Origin: Mycobacterium florentinum
Lineage (GTDB): Bacteria; Actinomycetota; Actinomycetes; Mycobacteriales; Mycobacteriaceae
DNA length: 64,000 bases
Direction: 5' to 3'
Assembly (NCBI RefSeq): GCF_010730355.1
Contig: NZ_AP022576.1
Coordinates: 6,076,001-6,140,000 of the forward strand
This document shows positions 1-8,091 of this stretch, one piece after another; the stretch's first letter is position 1; every line of letters begins with the position of its first letter. Made by a program: the position numbers and the translations under genes. Below the pieces are notes generated by a model. The model worked only from the letters and a program-made list of their open reading frames with translations. It made no database searches and was not told the DNA's origin.

Positions 1-503
1 AGGTCGGCCATGATGCCACTGGAGATAAAGGTCTTTTGGCCGTTGAGGATCCAGTTGTCGCCGTCGCGTTGCGCGGTGGTGCGAATCCCTCTGAGATCGC
101 TGCCGGCGCCCGGCTCGGTCATGGCGAGGGCGCCGATCACCTCACCGGAGGCGAAGCCGGGCAGCCAGCGCTGCTTCTGGTCTTCGGTGGTGAGGTCAAT
201 CAGGTAGTGCAGCACCAGGTCGTCCTGGAGGCTGATGGTCAGACCGAACGAAAGGGCATTGACCTTGGCGATTTCCTCGCAGACCACCATGCGGTAGCGG
301 TAGTCGCGTTCGCCGGCGCCACCGTAGCGTTCGGCGACTTCCAATGCGTAGACACCGGCCTTGGCGGCGCTGGCGAAGACGTTGCGATCGATTTGGTGGT
401 TCTGATCCCAATCATGGTGGTGGGGAACGACTTCCCGAGCTAGGAACTCTCGGACAGTCTCTCGGTATGCTTCATGGTCGGGGCCATACAGGGTGCGCCG
501 CAC
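1..503 (-). CDS. Acyl-CoA dehydrogenase, N-terminal part (runs off the left edge)
   Basis: Flavoprotein that would oxidise an acyl-CoA to the 2,3-enoyl-CoA. Only the first 167 or so residues are in the window and no stop is reached. Reading from GTG at 503 gives an N-terminal helical domain followed by the family signature AMTEPGAGSDL and then NGQKTFISSG, the usual FAD/substrate-contacting middle segment. The start codon lies only 3 bases after the stop of the upstream thiolase, so the two are surely cotranscribed. No strong ribosome binding site is visible beyond the end of the thiolase gene, which suggests translational coupling. The substrate cannot be told from this fragment. The thiolase next to it resembles FadA6, which in M. 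tuberculosis belongs to steroid-ring catabolism, but this copy need not share that role. Confidence 0.9.
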   Translation of the reverse strand, partial: MRRTLYGPDHEAYRETVREFLAREVVPHHHDWDQNHQIDRNVFASAAKAGVYALEVAERYGGAGERDYRYRMVVCEEIAKVNALSFGLTISLQDDLVLHYLIDLTTEDQKQRWLPGFASGEVIGALAMTEPGAGSDLRGIRTTAQRDGDNWILNGQKTFISSGIMAD

Positions 504-506
504 CGG

Positions 507-1658
507 TTAGATCCTCTCGATGATCGTAACGTTGGCCTGGCCCCCGCCTTCGCACATGGTCTGCAGCCCATAGCGGCCGCCGGTGCGCTCCAGTTCGTGC
601 AACAGTGACGTCATCAGGCGGGCTCCGGTGCAGCCGATCGGGTGTCCGAGGGCGATCGCCCCTCCGTTGACGTTGACGCGCTCGGGGTCGGCTTCGAGCT
701 CTGCCTGCCAGGCAAGGACCACCGGAGCGAACGCCTCGTTGATTTCGACCAGGTCGATGTCGTCGATCGACAACCCCGTTCGCTTGAGCGCGTGGCGGGT
801 GGCCGGGATCGGGGCGGTCAGCATCATCACCGGATCGGAGCCAAGCGCCGACATGTGGTGGATCCGCGCTCGCGGCGTCAAGCCGAAGCGATTGACGGTT
901 TCTTCGGACGCGATCAGCAATGCGGCGGCGCCGTCGGAGATTTGGCTGGCCACCGCGGCGGTCAACACCCCACCCTCGGTCAGGGGCGGCAGTTTGGCCA
1001 TTTTTTCCAGCGAAGTGTCGGGGCGCGGCCCTTGGTCATTCACAACACCGGCATATTCGGTGATCTCACGGTTGAACCGGCCTTCTGCGATCGCCGCGGC
1101 GGCGCGTTGGTGGCTGGTCAGTGCGAACTGCTCGTTGTCCTCGCGGCTGAGCTTCCATTGGCTGGCGATCAGTTCCGCGCCGCGGAATTGCGAGATCTCC
1201 TGGCTTCCGTACCGGGCCTCCCAGCCGCGACATCCGGTCCAGGGATCGGTCGAACCGAACGGCTCACCTGCGGTGAACGCGCTCAAGATGGGGTACTGGC
1301 TCATCTTCTGCACCCCACCGGCGACGATCAGATCGGCGGTGCCGCTCATCACGGCCTGCGCGGCGAAATGCACTGCCTGCTGCGCCGATCCGCACTGGCG
1401 ATCCACCGTCACACCGGGTACCGATTCGGGCAGGCCTGCGGCCAGGGCAGCCGTGCGCGCAATGTCGCCGGCTTGCGAGCCGATGTTGTCCAAGCAGCCG
1501 AGGATCACGTCGTCTATGGCTTCGGGATCTAGGTCGTGTCGCTCAACCACAGTCCGGATGACGTGGGCTGCCATGTCCGCGGGGTGCTCGTCGGCAAATC
1601 CCCCTCCGCGCTTACCCACCGCTGTACGAACCGCATCGACAATGAACGCTTCAGTCAC
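507..1658 (-). CDS. Thiolase / acetyl-CoA C-acyltransferase, FadA6-like
   Basis: 383-residue thiolase performing the final CoA-dependent cleavage of a 3-ketoacyl-CoA, or the reverse condensation. The three expected catalytic residues are visible: nucleophilic Cys89 in VDRQCGSAQQ, His339 in GHPIGCTGARL and Cys369 in MCEGGGQANV. The N-terminus and the whole motif spacing look close to mycobacterial FadA6, as far as I can recall that sequence; the assignment to FadA6 itself is an inference. It begins with GTG and has no visible Shine-Dalgarno, but a TAAATT hexamer ends 6 bases before the GTG, which suits a leaderless transcript. It is followed 3 bases later by an acyl-CoA dehydrogenase and preceded on the same strand by a TetR gene, so the three may form one lipid-degradation unit under local TetR control. 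Confidence 0.9.
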   Translation of the reverse strand: MTEAFIVDAVRTAVGKRGGGFADEHPADMAAHVIRTVVERHDLDPEAIDDVILGCLDNIGSQAGDIARTAALAAGLPESVPGVTVDRQCGSAQQAVHFAAQAVMSGTADLIVAGGVQKMSQYPILSAFTAGEPFGSTDPWTGCRGWEARYGSQEISQFRGAELIASQWKLSREDNEQFALTSHQRAAAAIAEGRFNREITEYAGVVNDQGPRPDTSLEKMAKLPPLTEGGVLTAAVASQISDGAAALLIASEETVNRFGLTPRARIHHMSALGSDPVMMLTAPIPATRHALKRTGLSIDDIDLVEINEAFAPVVLAWQAELEADPERVNVNGGAIALGHPIGCTGARLMTSLLHELERTGGRYGLQTMCEGGGQANVTIIERI

Positions 1659-1670
1659 CTACATAATTTA
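1659..1670 (-). promoter_or_regulatory. Candidate -10 element giving a leaderless thiolase mRNA
   Basis: On the minus strand a TAAATT hexamer (1665-1670, TANNNT type) lies 6 bases before the GTG of the thiolase, in an AT-rich stretch that stands out from its surroundings. In mycobacteria this spacing often means transcription starts at the start codon itself. No good -35 is seen. The idea is supported by the lack of a ribosome binding site. Confidence 0.35.
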
Positions 1671-1717
1671 ACATAGAATCAAAAAGTTAGGCCACCCGCG
1701 TCGAAGTGGCGGTCGTC

Positions 1718-2416
1718 TCAGCGCCTGCCGGTTGTCGTGCGCGCCTTCCTGGTGCCGCGGGCCCGCGATTGCCCCTGCGGGCTCAGCCCGTGACTCACCA
1801 ACGATTGGGCGGTGGCAACGATGCCGTCGACGGAGTCGCGTTGAGGGTCACGCCATTCGGCCGCCCAGTTGAGTGCCCCGAGGGCCAGTAGTTGCGCGTA
1901 GCGGAGGTCGAGGTCGGCGCGGATCTGCCCATCGGCTTGGGCATTGTCAAATAAACGGCGCCATATCCGTCCGTAGCTCGCTTCTTCCTTGAGCTGTCGA
2001 GCGCGCAGATGCTGGGGGATCTGCCCGGAGTTGCGGATCGAGGCTGTGGCGTAGTCCGAAATCTCGAGCTCATGACGCAGATGGGCCTCGACTGCGGTCA
2101 TGATCCGATCCAGCGCCGAGGTTTCCGGCGGCAACTCGTTGAGGGCGTCCTGCACATGTCGGCGCAGTTCGGCAACGCCGCAGTACATCACCTCTTCGAT
2201 GAGTTCCTCGCGAGAACCGAAATAGTAGTAGATCGCCGGCGCTTGTATCTCGGCATAGTCGGCAACATCTGAGAGCCTTGTGCCGGCAAACCCCTTCGCA
2301 CTCAGGACGTGCGCCGCCGCATCGAGGATGCGGGCACGCGTGCGGGCGGATTTAGAATCAGCGTCAGCGGCTGTTCCGCGATTAGAAGCCGCCGTAGATT
2401 TTTTAGGCACCGTCAC
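1718..2416 (-). CDS. TetR-family transcriptional regulator
   Basis: 232 residues. After a Ser/Thr/Lys-rich 20-residue lead, residues about 24-75 form the TetR helix-turn-helix (RARILDAAAHVLSAKGFAGT, then APAIYYYFGSREELIEEV). The C-terminal two-thirds is the variable ligand-binding domain, here ending in a basic tail rich in Arg. The reading begins with GTG at 2416; a second GTG two codons on could also serve. It lies 59 bases upstream of the thiolase on the same strand, and divergent to a MaoC-like gene, so its likely targets are the thiolase/acyl-CoA dehydrogenase pair and itself. The effector is probably an acyl-CoA or similar metabolite (inference from neighbours). I could not identify a convincing palindromic operator in the 267-bp divergent region. 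Confidence 0.85.
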   Translation of the reverse strand: MTVPKKSTAASNRGTAADADSKSARTRARILDAAAHVLSAKGFAGTRLSDVADYAEIQAPAIYYYFGSREELIEEVMYCGVAELRRHVQDALNELPPETSALDRIMTAVEAHLRHELEISDYATASIRNSGQIPQHLRARQLKEEASYGRIWRRLFDNAQADGQIRADLDLRYAQLLALGALNWAAEWRDPQRDSVDGIVATAQSLVSHGLSPQGQSRARGTRKARTTTGRR

Positions 2417-2683
2417 ATCGTAGACGTGGATTTGAATCTAGGATCAGGCACGCTGACTGTGTCGTGGAATGGCACTCCGCCCGACGGTAATTCGCGACCG
2501 GCCGCCAGCAGTTTGTTGTGGCCAGGTGTTGCTTCGACTGCCGCATGGCATATCGGGTCACGGTAATCGCAGCCTCCGGGTGCTGCGAGCGGCTGGGAAC
2601 CGTGCGCCGGTGATCGAAGATACGTTGCGCAGCAGCTTGTTCCGGCAGACGTCATCGCAACGGGGCCGCACGTTGACCCGGAG

Positions 2684-3739
2684 ATGGGCAACCTGCCAGC
2701 ATGTGGCGTTGTGAACATCAATGGCGGTCGCGCGGGGTATCCGGGACAATATCAGGGCGGCCCGTATTTCGACGACCTGTCGATAGGTCAGGAGTTCGAC
2801 TCGGCGCCTGCGATGACGCTGTCGTCCGGCTTGGCCGGCGCTCACCAGGCGATTCTGGGGGATCGGTTGCGGCTGGCTCTCGACGCTGAACTCTGCTTGA
2901 GAGTAACTGGCGCTCCTGGCCCGCTGGCGCATCCGGCGTTGGTCTGTGATGTGGCGATCGGGCAGTCGACGTTGGCGACTCAGCGTGTCAAAGCCAATCT
3001 GTTCTACCGCGGGCTCACCTTTCATCGATTTCCGATCATCGGCGACACCGTCTACACGCGAACCGAAGTCGTTGGGCTGCGTGCTAACTCGGCGAAACCT
3101 GGGCGCGCACCGACCGGAATGGCGGCGCTTCGGATGACCACGATCGACCAGGCCGACCGGTTGGTGCTCGACTTCTACCGCTGCGCCATGTTGCCCGCAA
3201 GTCCCGATTGGCGCCCCGACGATGATCCCGGCGATGACCTGTCCGCCGTCGGATCCGACGCACCGACGTCCGTGTTGGATTCGACCGCGCAATGGCAGGG
3301 GGAGGACTTCCGGAACCGGGTGCACGGTCCGCATTTCCACCCGGGTATGGCCGGGACGGTGCTGAAAAGCACCGGCGACGTCGTCAGCAACGCGCCTGAG
3401 CTTGCCAGACTAACGTTGAACATTGCTGCGGCACATCATGATTCTCGGGTGGGCGGCCGTCGCCTGGTATACGGGGGCCATACCATCGGGTTGGCGTTCG
3501 CTCAGGCCACGAGGCTACTGCCCAATCTTGCGACGATCCTGGGTTGGGAATCGTGTGATCACACCGGTCCCGTCTATGAGGGCGACACGTTGTATAGCGA
3601 ACTGCACATCGACGCCGTGGAACCGATCGACAACGGGGGCGTGCTCAAACTGCGGTCGCTGGTGTACGCGGTGTGCGAATCCGCAGCTGAACCTGACCGC
3701 CAGGTGCTGGACTGGCGGTTCAGTGCCCTGCACTTTTAG
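2684..3739 (+). CDS. Double-hotdog MaoC-like dehydratase family protein
   Basis: About 350 residues with two hotdog-like halves. The first (about residues 25-175) has a FDDLSIGQEF opening typical of MaoC/hydratase proteins, but the expected catalytic histidine region reads LSSGLAGAHQAIL and looks degenerate. The second half holds VYGGHTIGLAFAQATRLLPN, which matches the hydratase-type motif, and ends with VYEGDTLYSEL, a common MaoC strand. Such proteins hydrate 2-enoyl-CoAs in beta-oxidation or in catabolism of branched acids. The neighbours (TetR, thiolase, acyl-CoA dehydrogenase) support acyl-CoA metabolism. The start is unsure: ATG at 2684 has GGAG too close, and GTG at 2711 has no clear ribosome binding site. 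Confidence 0.75.
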   Translation: MGNLPACGVVNINGGRAGYPGQYQGGPYFDDLSIGQEFDSAPAMTLSSGLAGAHQAILGDRLRLALDAELCLRVTGAPGPLAHPALVCDVAIGQSTLATQRVKANLFYRGLTFHRFPIIGDTVYTRTEVVGLRANSAKPGRAPTGMAALRMTTIDQADRLVLDFYRCAMLPASPDWRPDDDPGDDLSAVGSDAPTSVLDSTAQWQGEDFRNRVHGPHFHPGMAGTVLKSTGDVVSNAPELARLTLNIAAAHHDSRVGGRRLVYGGHTIGLAFAQATRLLPNLATILGWESCDHTGPVYEGDTLYSELHIDAVEPIDNGGVLKLRSLVYAVCESAAEPDRQVLDWRFSALHF

Positions 3740-3779
3740 ACTGCCGGGGTAATGCCGCAGGTCAGCGCGCTGATGCGCG

Positions 3780-4421
3780 TTATCGTTTCGGCATGATGCC
3801 GGTCACCAGGTCGGTGAAGCGCTCAGTGATGAAGCCCAATTCGGTATTACTGCTGAGGAACACGATGTAGAAAACCATTCCCCACGTGATCGCCAGCAGT
3901 GACTCGACCAAAAGAGGGGCCTCGATATCGGTCCTCAGTTCACCCCGCTCGACCGCGCTGTTGACTGCCCATTGGACGAAGCTTCGTGTATGTCTCGTGG
4001 CGTCGTGTTCGAGATCTTCGTTGTGCTGCGGGCGATGGCACGGCAGCAATGAGGTAACCAGAAATGCGGCCGCTGAACGGTCCTCGGCGTCGACCTGGGC
4101 GGCAACATGAACGAACGCCATGAGCTGTCCGAACAGGGTTGCGGCCTCACGGCCCCTTTGGATCCCGGCGGCGACGACCAGGGCATCGGTATGGTCGACG
4201 ACGGCGCGGTAGAGTTCGCGCTTGCTTTTGAAGTGGTAATTGAGCGCGGGGCGGGTCAGATTCGCGCGATTGGCGATGGTCGAGAACGTCGCGCCCTCGT
4301 AGCCGACTTCGCTGAACACGCGGCACGCATTGTCGATGATGCGTCCGCGTGTCTCGGCCGCGGCGGCCGCAGGCGGCCGTCCGGCTCGCCGTGTGACCGC
4401 TGATCGGCGCGGACCCGTCAC
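3780..4421 (-). CDS. TetR-family transcriptional regulator
   Basis: 213 residues from the preferred GTG at 4421; the open frame extends back to a TTG at 4493 but the extra part is low-complexity. The DNA-binding domain follows an Arg/Ala-rich lead: RGRIIDNACRVFSEVGYEGA, then LTRPALNYHFKSKRELYRAV, the standard TetR recognition helix. The C-terminal domain is largely hydrophobic near its end (SLLAITWGMVFYIVF), consistent with a lipophilic ligand pocket or dimer face rather than a real membrane span. It converges on the MaoC-like gene and lies downstream of the aldehyde dehydrogenase on the same strand, separated by an AT-rich spacer with two inverted repeats, so it may autoregulate. Its target is not known. 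Confidence 0.85.
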   Translation of the reverse strand: MTGPRRSAVTRRAGRPPAAAAAETRGRIIDNACRVFSEVGYEGATFSTIANRANLTRPALNYHFKSKRELYRAVVDHTDALVVAAGIQRGREAATLFGQLMAFVHVAAQVDAEDRSAAAFLVTSLLPCHRPQHNEDLEHDATRHTRSFVQWAVNSAVERGELRTDIEAPLLVESLLAITWGMVFYIVFLSSNTELGFITERFTDLVTGIMPKR

Positions 4422-4860
4422 GCGCCTAGTGCTCCCGTGCGCCGGTGCGGGTGTCGCTGATTGAGGTGCGAGAAGTACACGCCGACCCAGCAAAGTATCG
4501 GTGTTCGGGTTTCACCACGATCATCAGTTCCTCGACTAGGCGTCGCACTCGCCGCGGCGTTCTGCAGATTTTCGAGTTTAGAATAGAATAAGCGACTCGC
4601 TGCCCGCTAGTGCTGGGCTATTTCGACATCGATCCTCAATTTCGTTGAATGCAACTCAATTGCAGTCAGTCGCGAGCCACTCAAACGGGTTTTGAATCGA
4701 CGTTCAACGACGCGATTGACCGTTAGACGCCTAGCCAAGCTAGCAAACAGATGTCGCCCAGTCGTGGTGCGCCGATGTGCGAAAACGGCTTTGGTGCGAG
4801 ATTTTTGGAGGCCGTACGGCGGCTCCGGGCCGGAGGTGCGTCGGGTAGTCGTCGGCCTGA
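4422..4860. other. Intergenic region of 439 bp, AT-rich, with two short inverted repeats
   Basis: No convincing gene. It lies between the 3' end of the aldehyde dehydrogenase and the TetR gene. The stretch 4570-4710 is visibly more AT-rich than the flanks. It contains TGCAA-N5-TTGCA (4650-4664) and TTGAA-N6-TTCAA (4692-4707). These may be operators or promoter elements for the TetR gene that is read leftwards from 4421. Confidence 0.5.
4650..4664. promoter_or_regulatory. Inverted repeat TGCAA-N5-TTGCA, possible TetR operator
   Basis: TGCAACTCAATTGCA is a perfect 5+5 inverted repeat about 230 bases upstream of the TetR start. A second one, TTGAA-N6-TTCAA, follows at 4692-4707. Both are short enough to arise by chance in an AT-rich stretch. 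Confidence 0.3.
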
Positions 4861-6267
4861 TCAGAGGCCGATGTAGACCGCCTTGGTGTTGAAGTAGGCC
4901 TCGATACCCTTACGGCCGCGCTCGCCACCCCAGCCGGACTGCTTGTGCCCGCTGATCGGCATCGACGGGTCTGCCGCCAGCGAGGAGTTCACCCAGACCT
5001 GGCCCGCGCGAAGCTCATTGACGACGCGATGGGCGCGGCTGAGGTTCTCGGTCCAGATGGAACCGGCCAGCCCGTAGTGCGTGTCGTTCGCGGCGGCGAG
5101 CACCTCGTCCTCGTCGTCGAACGGGATCACACAGCCGACCGGGCCGAAGATCTCCTCCTTGATGAGCCGCATGTCGGGCGTGGTGTCGGTGACGATCGTC
5201 GCCTCGTAGAAGTAGCCCTTGCGGTCCATCGGCTTGCCGCCGGTGATCACCTTTGCGCCGCCGGCCACGCCCTCGTTCACAATGCCTTCCACGCGCTTGC
5301 GCTGCTTGTCGCTGATCAACGGCCCGAGTACGGAGTCGGGATCATCGCTGCCGCCCATCGGCAGCATTTGGGCGAAGCCGGCAAGGCTTTCCACCACCTG
5401 GTCGTAGATGCCGCGCTGGACGTAGATGCGCGAGGTGCAGGAGCAGTTCTGCCCCGAGCCGGCGAGCAGGCCCATGCCCGCTCCCATGATCGCCTTGTCG
5501 AGGTTGGCGTCGTCGAACATGATCAGCGGTGACTTGCCGCCGAGCTCGAGGGTCAGGCGCTTGAGGTTGCCCGCGGCGGCCTTCACGATCAGCCGCCCGA
5601 CCTCCGTCGAACCGGTGAACGAAATCTTGTCGACGTCCGGGTGCGCGGTGAGCGCGGCTCCCGTCGTCTCGCCGTAGCCGGTGATGACGTTCAGGACGCC
5701 GTCGGGCAGGCCGGCCTCGCGGAAGATCTCTTCGAGCTTCAGCGCGGTGAGTGGCGTCTCCTCGGCGGGTTTCAGGACTGCGCTGCAGCCCGCCGCGAGC
5801 GCGGGCGCGACCTTGAGCATCGCGACGAAGAAGGGCCCGTTCCACGGGATGATCAGGCCGACGACGCCGACCGGCTCGAGCTGGGTGAAGGTGTGGTACG
5901 TCTCCCAGCTGCCGAGCAAGCCGTCGGAGACGAGATTGGCCGACTCGCCGTGGATCTTGCCGACCCAGCCGGCGTAGTACTTCAGCATGGCGACCGACAC
6001 CGGGATGATGTGACGAGCGGCCGTCAGATTCATGCCATTGTCCTGGCCCTCCAGCGCGGCGAGCTCATCGGTGCGTTGCTCGATGATTTGCGCGGCGCGG
6101 AAAAGGACGTTAGCGCGGTGCGACGCGGGAGCCTTGCGCCACACGCCCGACTCGAACGTTTCCCGCGCCCGGGCGACGGCCGCGTCGACGATCGTCTGAT
6201 CGGAATCGGGGACCTCGGTGATCAGCTCTTCGTTGGAGGGGTTGTAGACCGCGATGCTGTCAGTCAA
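4861..6267 (-). CDS. NAD(P)-dependent aldehyde dehydrogenase
   Basis: 468 residues, a normal length for the ALDH superfamily; oxidises an aldehyde to the acid. Visible landmarks are the cofactor-domain segment IIPWNGPF, SFTGSTEVGR, the general-base Glu in LELGGKSP, and the catalytic Cys275 in SGQNCSCTSR. The gene starts with TTG, preceded by AAAGGATGAAGGAC; the nearby ATG is in another frame and meets a stop at once. A LacI-family regulator lies immediately upstream on the same strand, and a perfect palindrome sits 144-157 bases before the start codon, so induction by a small sugar-, polyol- or aldehyde-related ligand is plausible (inference). The substrate is unknown. Confidence 0.92.
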   Translation of the reverse strand: MTDSIAVYNPSNEELITEVPDSDQTIVDAAVARARETFESGVWRKAPASHRANVLFRAAQIIEQRTDELAALEGQDNGMNLTAARHIIPVSVAMLKYYAGWVGKIHGESANLVSDGLLGSWETYHTFTQLEPVGVVGLIIPWNGPFFVAMLKVAPALAAGCSAVLKPAEETPLTALKLEEIFREAGLPDGVLNVITGYGETTGAALTAHPDVDKISFTGSTEVGRLIVKAAAGNLKRLTLELGGKSPLIMFDDANLDKAIMGAGMGLLAGSGQNCSCTSRIYVQRGIYDQVVESLAGFAQMLPMGGSDDPDSVLGPLISDKQRKRVEGIVNEGVAGGAKVITGGKPMDRKGYFYEATIVTDTTPDMRLIKEEIFGPVGCVIPFDDEDEVLAAANDTHYGLAGSIWTENLSRAHRVVNELRAGQVWVNSSLAADPSMPISGHKQSGWGGERGRKGIEAYFNTKAVYIGL

Positions 6268-6410
6268 TGTCCTTCATCCTTTCGCCGAGCCACTCCGGTG
6301 CGGAGAAGCGCGATGCTGTCGGTTGCCGGGAACCCTGCGCTGTGCGGGCGCCGGAAGGAGCCGGCCGGGTCGCCCTTCGCTCGCGAAAATGGCGTCGTTG
6401 CTCGACAGAG

Positions 6411-6424
6411 GTTACGCGCGTAAC
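6411..6424. promoter_or_regulatory. Perfect 14-bp palindrome, likely LacI-family operator
   Basis: GTTACGCGCGTAAC is a perfect palindrome with a central CpG-rich core, the classical form of a LacI/GalR operator. It lies between the end of the LacI-type gene (6455) and the start of the aldehyde dehydrogenase (6267), both on the minus strand. The position suits repression of the aldehyde dehydrogenase by the adjacent regulator. Confidence 0.6.
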
Positions 6425-6454
6425 TAGTGAGTGTCTAGTACGTGGGCGCGAGAT

Positions 6455-7420
6455 TCAGGTGGATTGCCGGACGATCAGCGTCGCTATGTCGCCGGCGGCC
6501 GGACGCGATTCGTCGGGCAAGCCGAGTTCGGTCAAAACCGCGGATAGTGCCACTTCGGCAATCGCCGTGCGGTCGAACTCCACCGTGCTCAATGCGGGGA
6601 CGCTGAAGGGGGACAGGGCCGTGGCGTCCACCCCAATCACCGCGAGATCGTCCGGGCAGCGGAGTCCGGCGCGCCGGATGCCGTCGAGGACGACGAAGGC
6701 CACCTCGTCGCTTTGTGCGCAGACCGCGGTGACGCCCGCTGCGTGCAATTCGCGGACCACCGTGGCGTTGTCGTCCGGCGTCAACGACTTCACGACGACC
6801 TCGGGCAGCCCACGCTGGTGCGCGGCGCGCCGGACGCCGTCGATCCAGTAGTCGCCAAGCGCGTGCCACCGGCGATCACCCGAATACGCGAACGCCAGAT
6901 TCCGATGACCCCGCGAGACGAGATGGTCGACGCGCATCTGGCCGACCGAATACTGCGGGTCGCCGAGACCCGGCAGGGTGTGGACGCAGATGTGCGGGAT
7001 GGCCGCGTCTTTGACGGCGCCAGATGCCTTGCGGCCCAAGGGGAAAAGGCTCGTCACCGCGATCGGCTGGAGGTGGTTGATGGCATCGGCGACGGCGTCG
7101 TCGTGCTCGGTCTCGAAGAGCTGCACCTGCATGATCCCGCGGCGGGTCAACTCGGTGGTCATATGAGTGCCGACCTGCATGGGCATTTCGCCGCCGGCGA
7201 GCTGCGGCACGATGTACAAGATCACACCACTTTTCCCACGGGCCAGATTGCGGGCGGCAAGGTTGGGGCGGTACCCCAACTCGGCGGCGGCATTGTGCAC
7301 CGCGGCGCGCGTCTGCGCCGAGATGGTGCGCCCGACAGAGTTGTTCAGCACGTAACTGACCGTCGCGGTCGAGACGTTCGCCATTCGCGCAACGTCGGCC
7401 TTGGTTGGCCTGCCCTTCAC
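6455..7420 (-). CDS. LacI-family transcriptional regulator
   Basis: 321 residues from GTG at 7420, chosen because GGGAGG lies 9 bases upstream and the protein then starts directly at the helix-turn-helix; the open frame runs further upstream to 7486. Residues about 5-25 (PTKADVARMANVSTATVSYV) are the LacI helix-turn-helix, followed by the hinge region LGYRPNLAARNLARGKSG that inserts in the minor groove. The rest is a periplasmic-binding-protein-like ligand domain with the late segment DDLAVIGVDATALSPFSVPALSTV, typical of LacI regulators. It is upstream of, and co-oriented with, the aldehyde dehydrogenase and next to a perfect palindrome, so it probably represses that gene until an inducer appears. 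The inducer cannot be read from sequence. Confidence 0.92.
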   Translation of the reverse strand: MKGRPTKADVARMANVSTATVSYVLNNSVGRTISAQTRAAVHNAAAELGYRPNLAARNLARGKSGVILYIVPQLAGGEMPMQVGTHMTTELTRRGIMQVQLFETEHDDAVADAINHLQPIAVTSLFPLGRKASGAVKDAAIPHICVHTLPGLGDPQYSVGQMRVDHLVSRGHRNLAFAYSGDRRWHALGDYWIDGVRRAAHQRGLPEVVVKSLTPDDNATVVRELHAAGVTAVCAQSDEVAFVVLDGIRRAGLRCPDDLAVIGVDATALSPFSVPALSTVEFDRTAIAEVALSAVLTELGLPDESRPAAGDIATLIVRQST

Positions 7421-7670
7421 GCTCAGTTCGACCTCCCGGCGCAGCCGTCTCGTGTGCCGACATACATTACGTGGCTCGTGGAGCAAGCAACCGACGATCG
7501 CAGCCGTCCGCGGGTGGCTTGGGGGCTATTCTTCTTGGCCCTGTACAGGCAAAATCGGACGGGCGGCGTGCAGCCGTCGTCTCGAGATTGGGATCCGTAG
7601 CGAACACGCGCCCGTGTGATTTGCGCCGACAACGCCGCGACAGGCGACACACCAGTCAGGAGAACACGAC

Positions 7671-7994
7671 ATGAAGCGACTCATTGCCGGCGCACTGCTG
7701 TCGGGCACGGTGGCCCTGGCCGGTTCGGCGTTCGGCGCGGGTACCGTCCAGGCAGACCCGGGAACGGGCATCTGCAACCAGTTGGCGGTGTGCAGCCGCG
7801 TTTGGTGTCCCGGCAGTCCGCTGCCGTGGCCGGACGTGGTGTGGGACATGAACAGGTGCCACCACTACTACGGCGGCACCGTCGGTGAGCGGGGAACCGC
7901 GGGCGGGATTCAGGTTGGGACGGGAATTATCGAGGGAGATCCTTCCCCGGCGAACACCTGCGCCGGATCGCCCATCTGCTTGCCCGGCCTGTAG
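7671..7994 (+). CDS. Small secreted Cys-rich protein, unknown function
   Basis: 107 residues. The start has a good ribosome binding site (AGGAGAACACGAC before ATG). A classical signal peptide is visible: MKRLIAGALLSGTVALAGSA, with likely cleavage after the VQA at about residue 29. The mature part of some 78 residues has six cysteines (in ICNQ, VCSR, WCPG, RCHH, TCAG and ICLP), enough for three disulfides, and is rich in Gly and Pro with a WPDVVWDMNRCHHYYGG core. Small secreted proteins of this shape are common in mycobacteria but I do not recognise a function. It is divergent from the LacI gene and followed by a lytic-transglycosylase lipoprotein on the same strand 97 bases on, so a cell-envelope role is possible. 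Confidence 0.8.
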   Translation: MKRLIAGALLSGTVALAGSAFGAGTVQADPGTGICNQLAVCSRVWCPGSPLPWPDVVWDMNRCHHYYGGTVGERGTAGGIQVGTGIIEGDPSPANTCAGSPICLPGL

Positions 7995-8091
7995 GACGGA
8001 AAAGAATCGTTGAAGCCATGCGGTCGGATGCGAAAGACTCGATGCGGAAATCCAGCCGCAGACTTCAACCGATCGTTGATGGTGGGACGCA

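Noticed and set aside
583..1671. 362-codon frame antisense to the FadA6-like thiolase
   Set aside because: Shadow of the thiolase; the thiolase has all three catalytic motifs while this frame is Ser/Arg-rich with no family character.
3762..3773. TCAGCGCGCTGA palindrome as terminator between the MaoC-like and TetR genes
   Set aside because: With a minimum loop the stem is only 4 bp, too weak to call a terminator.
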